From: CAZWSX01 sp964636985
GTDB lineage: Bacteria > Planctomycetota > Planctomycetia > Pirellulales > Pirellulaceae
Direction of reading: 5' to 3'
DNA: 64,000 nucleotides
Assembly: GCA_964636985.1 (NCBI GenBank)
Contig: CAZWSX010000021.1
Location: 71,837-135,836 of the forward strand
The position numbers and the translations under genes were made by a program. Shown one piece after another: positions 16,622 through 25,640 of the stretch; position 1 is the stretch's first letter, and each line of letters starts with the position of its first letter. The notes under the pieces are model-generated. The model searched no databases. It had not been told where the DNA came from and worked only from the letters and a program-made list of their open reading frames with translations.

Positions 16622-17512
16622 CTACCACACATCCGCTGCGGCAACGCGTTTTGCAGCTGCGATTTCTTCGGTCGGATTGCATTCGAGTCCGACCAGGTCT
16701 TTGTAGCCCAGTTCGTAGGCTGCTCGCAGGACGCGGTTGTAGTGGATTTCGCCGGTGCCTGGTTCGTGGCGGCCGGGGTGGTCGGCTACTTGCAGGTAGC
16801 CGACCTGGTCGAAGCCCTCCTTGAGCCGGCCGCAGAGGTCCCCTTCGGTGATTTGCATGTGGTACAGGTCCCAGTTGATTTTGACCATCGGCGAGTTCAC
16901 CGCTCGGCAGATCTTCAGGGCGTCGACGCTTCCGTACAGGCAATGGCCTGGGTGATCGACGCGCTCGTTCATCGGCTCGAGAATGATCATTACCTTTTCC
17001 TTCTCGACGATGGGCGCCGCTTTCTTCAAGGCCGCGATCACCTGCTCGTGCATCTGTTCCTTGGTGAGCCCTTCGGTGATGTCGCCCGCGACGACGGTCA
17101 TTTTGCGGCACTTCCAAGTGTGGGCGACGGTGCAGGCCTTTTCGATTGTTTTGAGAAAGTCGGCTTCGTTTTTCTTATCGTTGAGATGGGGCGAAAATCC
17201 CCAGGCGGTGAACTGGGCGACTTCGATGCCAAGCGATTGGGTCAGCTTGGCGATGCCGTCGACGTCCTTACCTTCGAAGGGCCAAAATTCCACCGCGGGG
17301 AAACCCAGCTCCGCCGTCTTCTTGATCCGATCGAGGAAGGGCAACTTGTTCCACCACATCTCGATGTTAACGGCGAATTTGGTGTGGGGCGTTTTGCCGA
17401 TCTTGGAGAGATCCTCGTTCGCGGCCACTCCTGTGTTGGCTTGAATAGCGGAAAGGCCGAGTGCGCCGGCCGTCGCGGCGGCGCCTACAAAAGTTCGTCG
17501 ATCGATGGTCAT
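16622..17512 (-). CDS. Hydroxypyruvate isomerase-like TIM barrel, Tat-exported
   Basis: A 296-residue sugar phosphate isomerase/epimerase-type TIM barrel closest to hydroxypyruvate isomerase (Hyi). Visible family motifs are ILEPMNERVDHPGHCL, KINWDLYHMQITEGD, VADHPGRHEPGTGEIHY and GLECNP; they supply the metal-binding Glu, Asp, His and Glu. Unlike E. coli Hyi it has a twin-arginine leader (MTIDRRTFVGAAATAG), so it is probably exported or membrane-tethered. It faces away from the DapA-type gene; the 167 bp between them carry the GCCTGAAGCC repeat. Substrate unknown; isomerisation of hydroxypyruvate or a related 2-ketose is the family reaction. Confidence 0.88.
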   Translation of the reverse strand: MTIDRRTFVGAAATAGALGLSAIQANTGVAANEDLSKIGKTPHTKFAVNIEMWWNKLPFLDRIKKTAELGFPAVEFWPFEGKDVDGIAKLTQSLGIEVAQFTAWGFSPHLNDKKNEADFLKTIEKACTVAHTWKCRKMTVVAGDITEGLTKEQMHEQVIAALKKAAPIVEKEKVMIILEPMNERVDHPGHCLYGSVDALKICRAVNSPMVKINWDLYHMQITEGDLCGRLKEGFDQVGYLQVADHPGRHEPGTGEIHYNRVLRAAYELGYKDLVGLECNPTEEIAAAKRVAAADVW

Positions 17513-17580
17513 AGGGACAGTCTTTCATCTGGGAGAAGCGGCGTGACGAGACGGTCGATTATAATCGTCCGCGAAGCGGA

Positions 17581-17674
17581 GGCTCTAGGCTTCAGGCTCC
17601 AGGCCTCAGGTCGAGCCAGATAGATTGCCTACCTCCGTTCTCCCTGAAGCCTATAGCCTGACGCCTGGAGCCTT
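17581..17674. repeat. GCCTGAAGCC inverted repeat pair
   Basis: GGCTTCAGGCTCCAGGC (17588 onward) faces CTGAAGCCTATAGCCTGACG (17643-17662); both arms belong to the GCCTGAAGCC family. The second arm ends six bases before the DapA-type start codon. Confidence 0.75.
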
Positions 17675-17679
17675 CTTTA

Positions 17680-18585
17680 ATGTCTCGCCTGCGTGGAATC
17701 ATTCCCCCTTTGGCCACTCCGCTGGCTGGTCCCGATGAACTCGATACGCAAGGGCTGCGGCGGTTGCTCGACCATGTCGTGGCCGGTGGCGTTCATGGCG
17801 TGTTCATCCTGGGGACGACGGGCGAGTGCGCCAGCCTTTCGTACCGGCTGCGCTATGAACTCGTCACGGCGGCGAGCGACCATTTGGCGGGAAAGGTGCC
17901 GCTCCTGGTGGGCGTGACCGATTCGTCGCCGGTCGAATCGATCGCGCTTGCCAAGCACGCCAAAAGCTGCGGCGCGGCGGCCGTGGTTGCTGCGCCGCCT
18001 TACTACTTTCCGATTACGCAGCGCGACTTGGCGACGCACTTCGAGCGGCTGGCCGAAGAGTTGCCGTTGCCGCTGTACTTGTACAACATGCCGTCGTGTA
18101 CGAAGGCGGTGATTGAGCTTTCGACGTACGAGCGCTGTGCGAAGCTGCCCAACGTGATTGGGATTAAAGACTCGGGCGGCGATTACAACGAGTTCCTCAA
18201 GCTATTGCCACTGCGGAAGCTTCGCCCCGATTGGTCGCTATTTGTCGGTCCCGAGCGTTTCACGGCCGACTCGGTGATGGCCGGCGGCGACGGTGGCGTG
18301 AACGGCGGATCGAACGTCGCGCCGGCGCTCCTGGTCGCGATGTTCAACGCGGCCGATCGCAAGGATGAAGCCGATTTGGCCAAGCAGCGGGCACTGGTTC
18401 AACAACTCGGCAAGATTTACGAAGTCGGCGACGATTTTCTGGCCGTGTCGCGCGGTGTGAAGTGCGCGCTGGCGCACTTGGGCATTTGCAACGACCGGAT
18501 GGCCCCGCCGTTCCATGCTTACGATGAACTGCGCCGGGCCGAAGTGCGCGGCGTGCTGCAACACTTGGGGCTGTTGCCTCGGTAG
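17680..18585 (+). CDS. DapA / N-acetylneuraminate lyase family aldolase
   Basis: A 301-residue class I aldolase of the dihydrodipicolinate synthase/N-acetylneuraminate lyase superfamily. The Schiff-base lysine is Lys163 (VIGIKDSGG), the conserved tyrosine is Tyr135 (YLYNMP), and the substrate-binding GTTGE lies at residues 45-49. Full length for the family. Because there is no lysine-biosynthesis neighbour, true DapA function is not assured; a 2-keto-acid sugar lyase role is equally possible. The ATG directly follows a copy of the GCCTGAAGCC repeat, so its leader is very short or repeat-derived, and I see no strong ribosome site. Confidence 0.88.
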   Translation: MSRLRGIIPPLATPLAGPDELDTQGLRRLLDHVVAGGVHGVFILGTTGECASLSYRLRYELVTAASDHLAGKVPLLVGVTDSSPVESIALAKHAKSCGAAAVVAAPPYYFPITQRDLATHFERLAEELPLPLYLYNMPSCTKAVIELSTYERCAKLPNVIGIKDSGGDYNEFLKLLPLRKLRPDWSLFVGPERFTADSVMAGGDGGVNGGSNVAPALLVAMFNAADRKDEADLAKQRALVQQLGKIYEVGDDFLAVSRGVKCALAHLGICNDRMAPPFHAYDELRRAEVRGVLQHLGLLPR

Positions 18586-18673
18586 CCGCGTTCGCCAGAA
18601 CGCGGAAGGTGCGGTCACAACCTGCAAGGCAACAAGGTCCTGCAGGGCATCCGCACTTTTGGCGAGTGCGGCT
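18584..18673 (-). repeat. GCCGC/GAACGC hairpin repeat, reverse orientation
   Basis: TAGCCGCGTTCGCCAGAACG leads and CACTTTTGGCGAGTGCGGC follows, so it is inverted relative to 7680. Fills most of the gap before the PQQ-like gene. Confidence 0.8.
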
Positions 18674-18758
18674 ATATGCCGAGCAGACCGGCCATCTTTC
18701 GTGGGTTATCATCATCCAAGCCTATGTATCCATTTGGCGTTCCTTGGGGTCCTATCGC

Positions 18759-20045
18759 ATGCTCCGAACAAGCTGGCTTTCGCTCTCGGCATTTCTGGTT
18801 GCGCTAGTGGTCTCGGCCGGTGTCACTGCTGCCCAGGACAAAGGGATCGCCGATTTTCCTAAGCTCTCGGCCAGTACGGATTGGCCTTGGTGGCGCGGGC
18901 CTTCGCGGAATGGAATGGCTGCCGAGGGATCGTTTTCGGGCAAATTCAAAGAGGCGGATGCCAAGTGGAAGGCCAGTGTGCCGGGCCGCGGGCACTCTTC
19001 ACCGGTGGTGGTAGGCGATCGAGTGTTTCTCACGACCGCGGAAATGAACGGCCAGAAGCAGTTCGTGTTGGCCTACAACCGCCAGACGGGCAAGCCTCTT
19101 TGGAAGGAGCAACTCAATCAAGGTGGTTTCCCGGCTGAGAATCATGCCAAGAACACGGAAGCGACTCCGACGGTTGCCTGCGACGGCGAGCGATTGTTCG
19201 CGACGTTCTTCCATCACGAAGCCATCACGCTCTCGGCGCTCAGTCTGGATGGAAAGAAGGTTTGGGAAAAGAACATCGGGCACTTTAATCCGCAGCGGTA
19301 TAAGTATGGTTATGCCCCTAGCCCGCTGGTCTATCGCGATCGGGTGATTGTCACCGCCGAGTACGACGGCGATAGCTTCATCGTTGCGCTAAAGCGCGAC
19401 AAGGGGGACGAAATCTGGCGGATCAAGCGCCCCAGCAACATCACGTTTTCGTCGCCTGTGGTTGCTCATGTTGGCGGCAAGGATCAGTTGCTCTTGAGCG
19501 GTGCGGGGAAGGTTTCTTCGTACGATCCTGCCAATGGTCAACCGCTGTGGTCGGTCGATGGGACCACTGCCGCGACGTGCGGCACGATGGTATGGGACGG
19601 CGATATTGTTTTCGCGAGCGGCGGATATCCCGACTCGCAAACGATTGCCGTCGAAGCCAAAGGGAGCGGCAAAGTGCTGTGGAGCAACAATCAGAAGTGC
19701 TACGAGGAGTCGATGATCGTCGTTGACGGCCACTTGTATGCATTGACTGGTGCGGGCGTTCTGTTTTGCTGGAACGCAACCACTGGCAAGGAAATGTGGA
19801 AGCAGCGGCTCAAGGGGCCCGTGAGCGCGTCGCCTGTTTACGCGGGCGGGAATATCTATTGGGCCAACGAACTTGGCTCGCTCTATGTCTTCAAGGCGAA
19901 TCCCAAGAAGTACGAGCAGGTGGCGGAGAACAAGATCGGCACCGATTCGTTCCCCAGCCCCGCCGCGGCCGGCGGGCAGATCTTCTTGCGAGTCGCCCAC
20001 GGTTCAGGCGACAAACGGCAAGAGACGCTTTATTGCTTTGAGTAG
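18759..20045 (+). CDS. Secreted PQQ-like beta-propeller protein
   Basis: A 428-residue exported protein. The signal peptide (about 26 residues, ending VTAAQ) is followed by WPWWRGPSRNG, a motif usual at the start of planctomycete PQQ-binding-like propellers. Several propeller blades follow, for example NRQTGKPLWKEQL, KRDKGDEIWRIKRP, DPANGQPLWSVDG and NATTGKEMWKQRL. The Trp-docking repeats resemble BamB and quinoprotein dehydrogenases, but I see no dehydrogenase active site, so it is probably structural or binding. ATG 18759 is chosen because the signal peptide begins there; the frame upstream is repeat DNA. The PHP gene starts 40 bp after the stop, possibly in one operon. Confidence 0.85.
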   Translation: MLRTSWLSLSAFLVALVVSAGVTAAQDKGIADFPKLSASTDWPWWRGPSRNGMAAEGSFSGKFKEADAKWKASVPGRGHSSPVVVGDRVFLTTAEMNGQKQFVLAYNRQTGKPLWKEQLNQGGFPAENHAKNTEATPTVACDGERLFATFFHHEAITLSALSLDGKKVWEKNIGHFNPQRYKYGYAPSPLVYRDRVIVTAEYDGDSFIVALKRDKGDEIWRIKRPSNITFSSPVVAHVGGKDQLLLSGAGKVSSYDPANGQPLWSVDGTTAATCGTMVWDGDIVFASGGYPDSQTIAVEAKGSGKVLWSNNQKCYEESMIVVDGHLYALTGAGVLFCWNATTGKEMWKQRLKGPVSASPVYAGGNIYWANELGSLYVFKANPKKYEQVAENKIGTDSFPSPAAAGGQIFLRVAHGSGDKRQETLYCFE

Positions 20046-20085
20046 GATTTAAAGTAGCACGGACATTCTTTCAGGCGACGTGATT

Positions 20086-21390
20086 ATGCAGTTTCGCGTG
20101 TTTTGTTTGGCGACGATCATCCTTAGCGTTGTTGCAACGCTTCGTGGCGATGATCCTGTTCCGGCTAATCCGGCGCTACGGTGGTTCAAGGGGAATCTCC
20201 ATACGCATTCGCTGTGGAGCGATGGGAATGATTTTCCGGAGATGATCTCCGAGTGGTATCGCGTGCGCGATTACAACTTCCTGGCCATGTCGGACCACAA
20301 CACGCTGGCCGAGGGGCAAAAGTGGATGAAGGCCGACGCCATTCTCAAACGTGGCGATGCTGAGACCATCAACAAATATCAAACTCGCTTTGGCGGCGGG
20401 TGGGTCGAGCAGCGCGGCGAAGGAGCGGAGCTGGAAGTCCGGCTCAAGCCGCTTGAAGAGTATCGCGCGCTGGTGGAGGAGCGCGGGAAGTTCATGTTGT
20501 TTCAGGCGGAGGAAGTAACCGACAACGCCGAGGGGAAGCCCGTCCATTTGAACGCGACAAACCTGGCCGAAGTCATCAAGCCGCTAGGGGGCCGCACGGT
20601 CGTAGAAGCTGCTGCGGCGAATGTTCGCGCGGTCGATGAGCAGGCTAAGAAAAAGGGACGCGAGATGATGATCCATCTCAACCATCCCAACTTCGGCTAC
20701 GCGTTCACGGCGGAAGAATTGGCCGAGATCGTGACCGAACGATTCTTCGAGGTTTACAACGGGCACCCGGGAGTGAATCACAAAGGGGACAAGGTCCATG
20801 CTGGAGTCGAGCGGATTTGGGATATCGCGCTGACGCTGCGGATCGGCGAAATGCGGGCGCCTGCCCTGTATGGCATCGCGACCGATGATTCGCACGAGTA
20901 TCACGGGAAAGGTGGAAGCCGTCCGGGCCGTGGTTGGGTGATGGTGGAGTCGCGGTATCTGTCGCCTGAACACATTATCAAGGGGATCAAGGCGGGCCGG
21001 TTCTACGCCAGCAGTGGTGTGACGCTCAAGCAGTTTGCGTTCAACCAAGAGACGCAGGAGTTCACGCTCGAAATCGACGGCGAGGAAGGGGTGACTTACG
21101 AGACGGAATTCATTGGCACCGAGGTTGCCGCCGATCGCAAGGCGGAGCCGGTGGTCGACAAAGAAGGCAAGGAGGTTCGCACGACTCGTATTTACTCGAG
21201 CGAAATCGGTAAGACGTTCTCTAAGGTGCAGGGGACGACTGCGAAGTTCAAACTCAAGGGGAACGAACTGTATGTTCGCGCCACCGTGACCGCCAGCAAG
21301 CCGCCGGTCGATCCGTCATTTGAAGGGCAACACGCTCAGGCGTGGCTACAGCCGGTTGGTTGGGAGAAGCATGTTGAGAGTGGAAAGTAG
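20086..21390 (+). CDS. Secreted PHP-domain metallophosphoesterase-like protein
   Basis: A 434-residue protein with a signal peptide (about 23 residues, ending TLRGDD) and a polymerase-and-histidinol-phosphatase (PHP) domain. Metal-ligand motifs are visible: NLHTHSLWSDG near residue 35, MSDHN near residue 66, HLNHPNFGY near residue 200 and TDDSHEYHG near residue 268. PHP enzymes hydrolyse phosphoesters with a trinuclear metal centre. An all-beta C-terminal region from about residue 320 follows. ATG 20086 is used; a GTG two codons upstream is possible. It lies 40 bp after the PQQ-like propeller gene. Substrate unknown; the export signal argues against histidine biosynthesis. Confidence 0.85.
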   Translation: MQFRVFCLATIILSVVATLRGDDPVPANPALRWFKGNLHTHSLWSDGNDFPEMISEWYRVRDYNFLAMSDHNTLAEGQKWMKADAILKRGDAETINKYQTRFGGGWVEQRGEGAELEVRLKPLEEYRALVEERGKFMLFQAEEVTDNAEGKPVHLNATNLAEVIKPLGGRTVVEAAAANVRAVDEQAKKKGREMMIHLNHPNFGYAFTAEELAEIVTERFFEVYNGHPGVNHKGDKVHAGVERIWDIALTLRIGEMRAPALYGIATDDSHEYHGKGGSRPGRGWVMVESRYLSPEHIIKGIKAGRFYASSGVTLKQFAFNQETQEFTLEIDGEEGVTYETEFIGTEVAADRKAEPVVDKEGKEVRTTRIYSSEIGKTFSKVQGTTAKFKLKGNELYVRATVTASKPPVDPSFEGQHAQAWLQPVGWEKHVESGK

Positions 21391-21398
21391 CGCACACG

Positions 21399-21493
21399 TA
21401 GCCGCACTCGCGTAGAGTGCGAGGCCCTGCGGGTGCGTTTTTGGCTTGCAGGTTGGGGCCGCACCTTCCGCGTTCTGGTGAACGCGGCTACCT
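21399..21493 (+). repeat. GCCGC/GAACGC hairpin repeat
   Basis: Both hairpins present, same orientation as at 7680; lies between the converging PHP and helical-protein genes. Confidence 0.8.
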
Positions 21494-21500
21494 GGGGGCG

Positions 21501-21878
21501 TTACGTTGCGAGCAGGCGCTGTAGTGCCGCGACGCACTTAGTGAGCGAGCGTGCGGCCATTTGGAAGTTCATGTGGCCCGAGACTTCGGGCTGGATCTCC
21601 ACGAACAACTCGGCTGCTTGCCGGGCTTTGGAGAATTTCTTGCGCGCGATTCGCAAGTATTCGGCGCCGTCGTTGGCGGCCAAGGCGGGGCCGAGGGCCA
21701 GCATGAAGTCGTAGAGCTCGCGGTGGACTTCGGCGAGTTCTTCGTCCTCGCGGGCTTCGTCGGAGTGCTTGAGGAAGGTCCGCACCATCCACATGTGCGC
21801 GACTTCCTCATCGACTGCTCGCATCAGCGCGAGCAAGTTGGCCGACGAACTTTCGGGATCTGTTTCGGAAGCAGACAC
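21501..21878 (-). CDS. Hypothetical all-helical protein, 125 residues
   Basis: I do not recognise this protein. It is 125 residues, almost entirely amphipathic helix, rich in Glu, Ala and Leu (for example AVDEEVAHMWMVRTFLKHSDEAREDEE), without cysteines or membrane segments. It starts with GTG at 21878, nine bases after the stop of the upstream membrane-protein gene on the same strand, so the two form a small operon. An internal ATG at about 21826 is an alternative start. The C-terminus lies next to a GCCGC/GAACGC repeat. Possibly a small helical-bundle cytoplasmic protein. Confidence 0.6.
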   Translation of the reverse strand: MSASETDPESSSANLLALMRAVDEEVAHMWMVRTFLKHSDEAREDEELAEVHRELYDFMLALGPALAANDGAEYLRIARKKFSKARQAAELFVEIQPEVSGHMNFQMAARSLTKCVAALQRLLAT

Positions 21879-21887
21879 GGGGCGCTT

Positions 21888-22403
21888 CTACGATTTGGGC
21901 GCTTCGGCAGCGTGCGGCGCCGCTTTGCCGCCTGGCGAAGGTGGATGGGCGTGTGGCGTGTAGTAGGCGACGAGGATGATCGAGACAAACATCCCTGCAA
22001 TGCCCACAAAGAGCATCGGGTTCACTTGCGATTTTGTCGTGACCATGGCCGCGATCGCCGCTACCGTCACCGCTGTGCCGAAGACAATGGGCATTACGAT
22101 CTGCGGCATCGCGGTGCCGCCGGTGAACATGGCCAGCGTGAGAGCGAGGGCGCCGAAGGCTCCCAGCGATCCAGCAGCAAAGCCCCAGCTCATTCCTTGT
22201 GGGGTAAAGCTGAAGTTGTCACCCTTGAGCTTCATCCCGACAACGCCGCCAATGATTCCCCACACGAGATACGCGACGCCGATCATCACGTAGGGTTTGA
22301 AAACGCTCTTTTCAAATGTCCGTGCGGGGGCCAAAACGGGTCCGTAAACGCCCCAGAACAAGCCGGTCAGCAGTGCAAACACAACGGGTAAATACGACTT
22401 CAT
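21888..22403 (-). CDS. Five-helix membrane protein (EamA/DMT-like half)
   Basis: A 171-residue membrane protein with five hydrophobic segments (about residues 5-22, 40-58, 73-95, 100-120 and 130-148) and a short His/Pro-rich C-terminal tail. The first helix (FALLTGLFWGVYGPVL) and overall size resemble a single EamA-type half of drug/metabolite transporters, but this is a weak resemblance and no substrate can be proposed. ATG 22403 is the first in frame. It is the first gene of a two-gene unit with the helical 125-residue protein. Function unknown. Confidence 0.7.
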   Translation of the reverse strand: MKSYLPVVFALLTGLFWGVYGPVLAPARTFEKSVFKPYVMIGVAYLVWGIIGGVVGMKLKGDNFSFTPQGMSWGFAAGSLGAFGALALTLAMFTGGTAMPQIVMPIVFGTAVTVAAIAAMVTTKSQVNPMLFVGIAGMFVSIILVAYYTPHAHPPSPGGKAAPHAAEAPKS

Positions 22404-22459
22404 CGGCTGGAATCTCTCACGTACGGCGGGAAGGAAAGGAGACTCGCCAGTTTAACTCA

Positions 22460-22542
22460 AGGTGCGGCCGGAGTCTTGGGCATATGGCTGTCCTGGAAGT
22501 GGTGGCCGAACCTCTCGCGTTCTGGTGAACGCGGCTACGGCT
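22460..22542 (+). repeat. GCCGC/GAACGC hairpin repeat, left half decayed
   Basis: The CGCGTTCTGGTGAACGCGGC hairpin is intact; the first hairpin is recognisable only as GGTGCGGCC. Confidence 0.65.
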
Positions 22543-22559
22543 TTGCGGCTATCCGGGGG

Positions 22560-24437
22560 TTAGGACAGCCCTTGAGACGAGTCGTCGGGCGAAGGATCGC
22601 CTAGTTCGCGTTCGTTCGGTGATCCGCCGCCGTCTTTGGTGTCGGCCTCTTCTTCGGCGGTCAGTTCCTCGTCGCTGATGACCGGCTCGCCCCAATCGAG
22701 TTCGAACTTGGCTTTGCACTTGTTGCACGAAACGCTTTTGCCGAGGTACTCGGCCGGCGCGGTGGCCACTTTGGTGCACTTGGGGCACTTTACGCGAACC
22801 CGCATGGGGTGACGTTCGGCCTCGGTGAACCACTCGTCACTGATGCCGTCGAACTCGATGTCGTTCGCTTCCAGAGTCGTCAATAACTCCTTTGTAATCG
22901 GCGTGACACCGACGATCCGGTTTGCCAGGCGGCGGATGGAGTCTTCGAAAACGTTGCGGGCTGCCCGGCCGTTGCCGAAGTGCTCGTCCCGCTCGTCGTA
23001 CCAATGCCGGAAGCCTCGCAGCAACTTGACGCGGGCGGCCGAGGGAATGGTGTATTGGCTCTTCTTGCACATCGATTCGAAGATGCGGCCGAGCTCCTCG
23101 GGCGTGTAATCGGGGAACTCCAGCTGCGTCGCGATCCGGCTGGTGAGCCCTGGATTCACTTGCAGCATTCGCTTCATGGGGCCGGAGTAGCCCGCCAGGA
23201 TGACGCACACGCGGTTGCGGTCGTCTTCCATGCGCTTCACAAGAGCTTGGAGCGCCTCTTGGCCGAAGACATCTTCGTTCGATTGCATCGAGAGGGTGTA
23301 GGCCTCGTCGATGAACAAGATGCCGTCGAGTGCTTCGTCGATTTTTTTGTGCGTCCGCGGACCCGTTTGTCCGGCGTACTTGGCGACGAGACCGGAGCGA
23401 TCGGTCTCGATCAAGTGTCCCTTGGCCAGGATGTTCATGGCTTGGAAGATTTTGCCGACGATCCGCGCGACTGTGGTTTTGCCGGTCCCGGGATTGCCGT
23501 TGAAGCACATGTGGAGCGTGAGATCGACCTTCGGCAGTCCGGCGGCTTCGCGCTTGCGTTGCAGATCGAGATAGTTGACGAGCGTGCGGATCTCTTTCTT
23601 GATGCCGTTGAGTCCGATCAGCCCTTCCAGTTCAGCCAGGCTCTCTTGGAGCGTTGGCTTCTTCTCGTTGACGGGGGGCGGCTTGGGCTTCTCGTCTTCC
23701 TCTTCGTCGTCGTCCTCGTCTCCGCTGCGGCGTTTTTCTTTTTTCGGTTTATCGCTGGAGGGGCGATCGCTGCCAACAATCTTAGGGCCACGGCCACCCA
23801 AGAGCGCACCGAGATCGATCTCGTTCGATTTGACATCTGGCAGTTCGAGCACACTGGCGGTGGTAGCGCGAGGGTCGATGGGGGGCTCGCTCCCATCGTT
23901 GCGGCGGGCGTCGAGACGCAGGGGGCGCAAGTGGGAATCGATTTCGTTTTGCAGATAGCGGAGGAGCGCTTCTTCGCTGTTGGCGATTTGTCCATCGCAC
24001 TTGGCGACGAGGTTGCCTAGCCGCATCACAATGGTTTCGAGTTCGGCCGTTCGCGCTTGGAGCGGCTGCAAATCGCAAAAGGGCTTGATGAGACTGAACC
24101 AGGTGACCGAGCGGAGGTTTTGTGCCACCTCGAGGGCAGCTTCTTTGAGCGCTTCGCCGGTGACGGGCTGTTCCCAAACGTGCTCGAAGAGGACTTCGGT
24201 AAGCCGGCGTTCGGGGGCGGTCCAACGGAAGTCGGCTTCGACGAGGCTCAACACGACTTTCAGCACGAGACCCTTGTGGAGGTCGTCCATGCTGGTGGCG
24301 AATTCGACGACGCCTGTGCCGAGCTGCTTGGGATAGCGTTCGACCATTTGCTTGGCGCTATCGACGTAGAGCGCCTTGCACGCCTTGAGCGTTGCGCGGA
24401 ATGCTTTTTCGATCTCGTCAAAGTTGTCGTCGAACAT
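22560..24437 (-). CDS. CbbX/SpoVK-like AAA+ ATPase with TerB-like and zinc-ribbon parts
   Basis: A 625-residue AAA+ ATPase. Residues ~1-180 are helical and look TerB-like (LVAKCDGQIANSEEALL). A charged, low-complexity linker (residues ~225-262) follows. The AAA domain (~265-525) has Walker A GNPGTGKTT at 314-322, Walker B LFIDEA at 374-379 and sensor/arginine-finger regions as in CbbX, SpoVK and EccA. A C-terminal zinc ribbon has Cys551, Cys554, Cys571 and Cys574, then an acidic tail. CbbX-type ATPases remodel protein complexes in the cytoplasm; the target here is unknown. It stands alone. ATG 24437 is the first in frame. Confidence 0.88.
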   Translation of the reverse strand: MFDDNFDEIEKAFRATLKACKALYVDSAKQMVERYPKQLGTGVVEFATSMDDLHKGLVLKVVLSLVEADFRWTAPERRLTEVLFEHVWEQPVTGEALKEAALEVAQNLRSVTWFSLIKPFCDLQPLQARTAELETIVMRLGNLVAKCDGQIANSEEALLRYLQNEIDSHLRPLRLDARRNDGSEPPIDPRATTASVLELPDVKSNEIDLGALLGGRGPKIVGSDRPSSDKPKKEKRRSGDEDDDEEEDEKPKPPPVNEKKPTLQESLAELEGLIGLNGIKKEIRTLVNYLDLQRKREAAGLPKVDLTLHMCFNGNPGTGKTTVARIVGKIFQAMNILAKGHLIETDRSGLVAKYAGQTGPRTHKKIDEALDGILFIDEAYTLSMQSNEDVFGQEALQALVKRMEDDRNRVCVILAGYSGPMKRMLQVNPGLTSRIATQLEFPDYTPEELGRIFESMCKKSQYTIPSAARVKLLRGFRHWYDERDEHFGNGRAARNVFEDSIRRLANRIVGVTPITKELLTTLEANDIEFDGISDEWFTEAERHPMRVRVKCPKCTKVATAPAEYLGKSVSCNKCKAKFELDWGEPVISDEELTAEEEADTKDGGGSPNERELGDPSPDDSSQGLS

Positions 24438-24555
24438 GGTGAGCTACAAATCCAAATTAGCTTTCGAACCGGCCCTTAGTTCTTCTTCCTGATTTTTTGA
24501 AACACGCAGATCAAGGAGGAATAGGAAGATAGGTAGCGACGATGCTTCACTTCGC

Positions 24556-24675
24556 AAGTCAAAAATCAGCATTCATCAATCGATTAACACCTTCGCGACT
24601 GCAACGCGACAACGACGAGCGCGCCACTCCTCTTCCTTCCCCTCTCGGAGACCTCTGTGTCCTCTGTGGCAAAAA
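24556..24675. repeat. ATCAATCGATT element and ACAGAGG tract
   Basis: AAAAATCAGCATTCATCAAT CGATT (24561-24585) matches 33709 onward; then CCTCTGTGTCCTCTGTGGC (24652-24670) belongs to the ACAGAGG family. Confidence 0.7.
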
Positions 24676-24682
24676 CGCTGAG

Positions 24683-25456
24683 TCAGTTCGATGCGACGAT
24701 GACGCGGTCTTTTAGTTCGATACACAACGGGTCGTCGTCGGGGCCACAGAAGCCGACGTGCCGGTGGCGGCGCCATCCTTCCGCGTACTGAAAAATGCTG
24801 CCACCGATTCTACCCAATTCGGCATCCAGATCGCGCATGGTTTGCAGGTACGAGTCTTGGCCTTGGCTCTCGTCGAGCCAGTCTTTTTGGCTCGCATGTT
24901 TGGCTAGCAGTTGGGCTTTCTTCTCGATCAGGTCGGTCACGTTGACGACGATGCCGGGCTCGACGAGGTTCCCCATCGGCTCGCGGTGCTGGTACGGCTG
25001 GGCGTGATAGACCGTGACGTTGCCTTCGTAAATCGGCTCGGGCGGATCGACTTCGAAGTTGGGCATCCCGCGCGAGAACGCGGCCGTGACCGCCAGCCGG
25101 CACGTGTTGGTGTGGTCTTCCATGTAGTCGACCGGCGCATGCGTCAGCACGATGTTCGGTCGCGCTTGTCGCACAATCGATGCTACTTTCAGCAGCGTGG
25201 GTCGATCGTAGAAGATCTCCAGGTCGTTGCAGATGCTCTCGTGGTAGACGGCGCCTAAGGCTTTCGCCGCGGCGATGGCTTCCTGACGGCGGATGCGAGT
25301 GATCGTTTCGCGGTCGTATTTGCTGGTTCCGCAACAGCCGTTGGCCAGGTTGCAGTAATGGATGTCCCAACCCTTGCCGCGGAGCGCAAGGAGCGTCCCG
25401 GCCATCAGGAACTCGATGTCGTCAGGATGTGCGGCGATGGCCAAAACGCTGGGCAT
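24683..25456 (-). CDS. PIG-L/LmbE family N-acetylglucosaminyl deacetylase-like
   Basis: A 257-residue metal-dependent deacetylase of the LmbE/PIG-L family. The zinc-binding AHPDD motif is at residues 9-13 (VLAIAAHPDDIEF) and the second ligand in HTNTCRLAVTAAF near residue 120. These enzymes remove acetyl groups from GlcNAc-containing small molecules such as mycothiol or lipid-linked precursors. The gene is a single transcription unit. ATG 25456 sits one residue before PSVLAIAAHPDD as in homologues. Upstream are a GCCTGAAGCC repeat copy and a 9-bp hairpin. Substrate unknown. Confidence 0.9.
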   Translation of the reverse strand: MPSVLAIAAHPDDIEFLMAGTLLALRGKGWDIHYCNLANGCCGTSKYDRETITRIRRQEAIAAAKALGAVYHESICNDLEIFYDRPTLLKVASIVRQARPNIVLTHAPVDYMEDHTNTCRLAVTAAFSRGMPNFEVDPPEPIYEGNVTVYHAQPYQHREPMGNLVEPGIVVNVTDLIEKKAQLLAKHASQKDWLDESQGQDSYLQTMRDLDAELGRIGGSIFQYAEGWRRHRHVGFCGPDDDPLCIELKDRVIVASN

Positions 25457-25461
25457 GGGAG

Positions 25462-25526
25462 TAAGGCTTCAGGGGTTAGGCTTCAGACTTCAGGGGGGTG
25501 GCACTGGCGTCCACAAGACGCCAGTG
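25462..25526. repeat. GGCTTCAGG repeat and 9-bp hairpin
   Basis: AGGCTTCAGGGGTTAGGCTT (25464-25483) belongs to the GCCTGAAGCC family. A perfect 9-bp stem CACTGGCGT/ACGCCAGTG (25502-25510 with 25518-25526) follows. Confidence 0.7.
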
Positions 25527-25640
25527 TGTTACGCCGCCATTGACGGGGTACTAGCTCCCTGTTTTGGAAAGCCAATGGCGAAGTTGCTTGCAAATTGCGA
25601 TGGAGGGACGTTTCGCGTCAGGCTTGCGAAATCGTCACCA

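Noticed and set aside
17680..18585. Naming the DapA-family gene dapA
   Set aside because: Active-site residues fit the superfamily, but no lysine-pathway neighbour distinguishes it from sugar-acid lyases.
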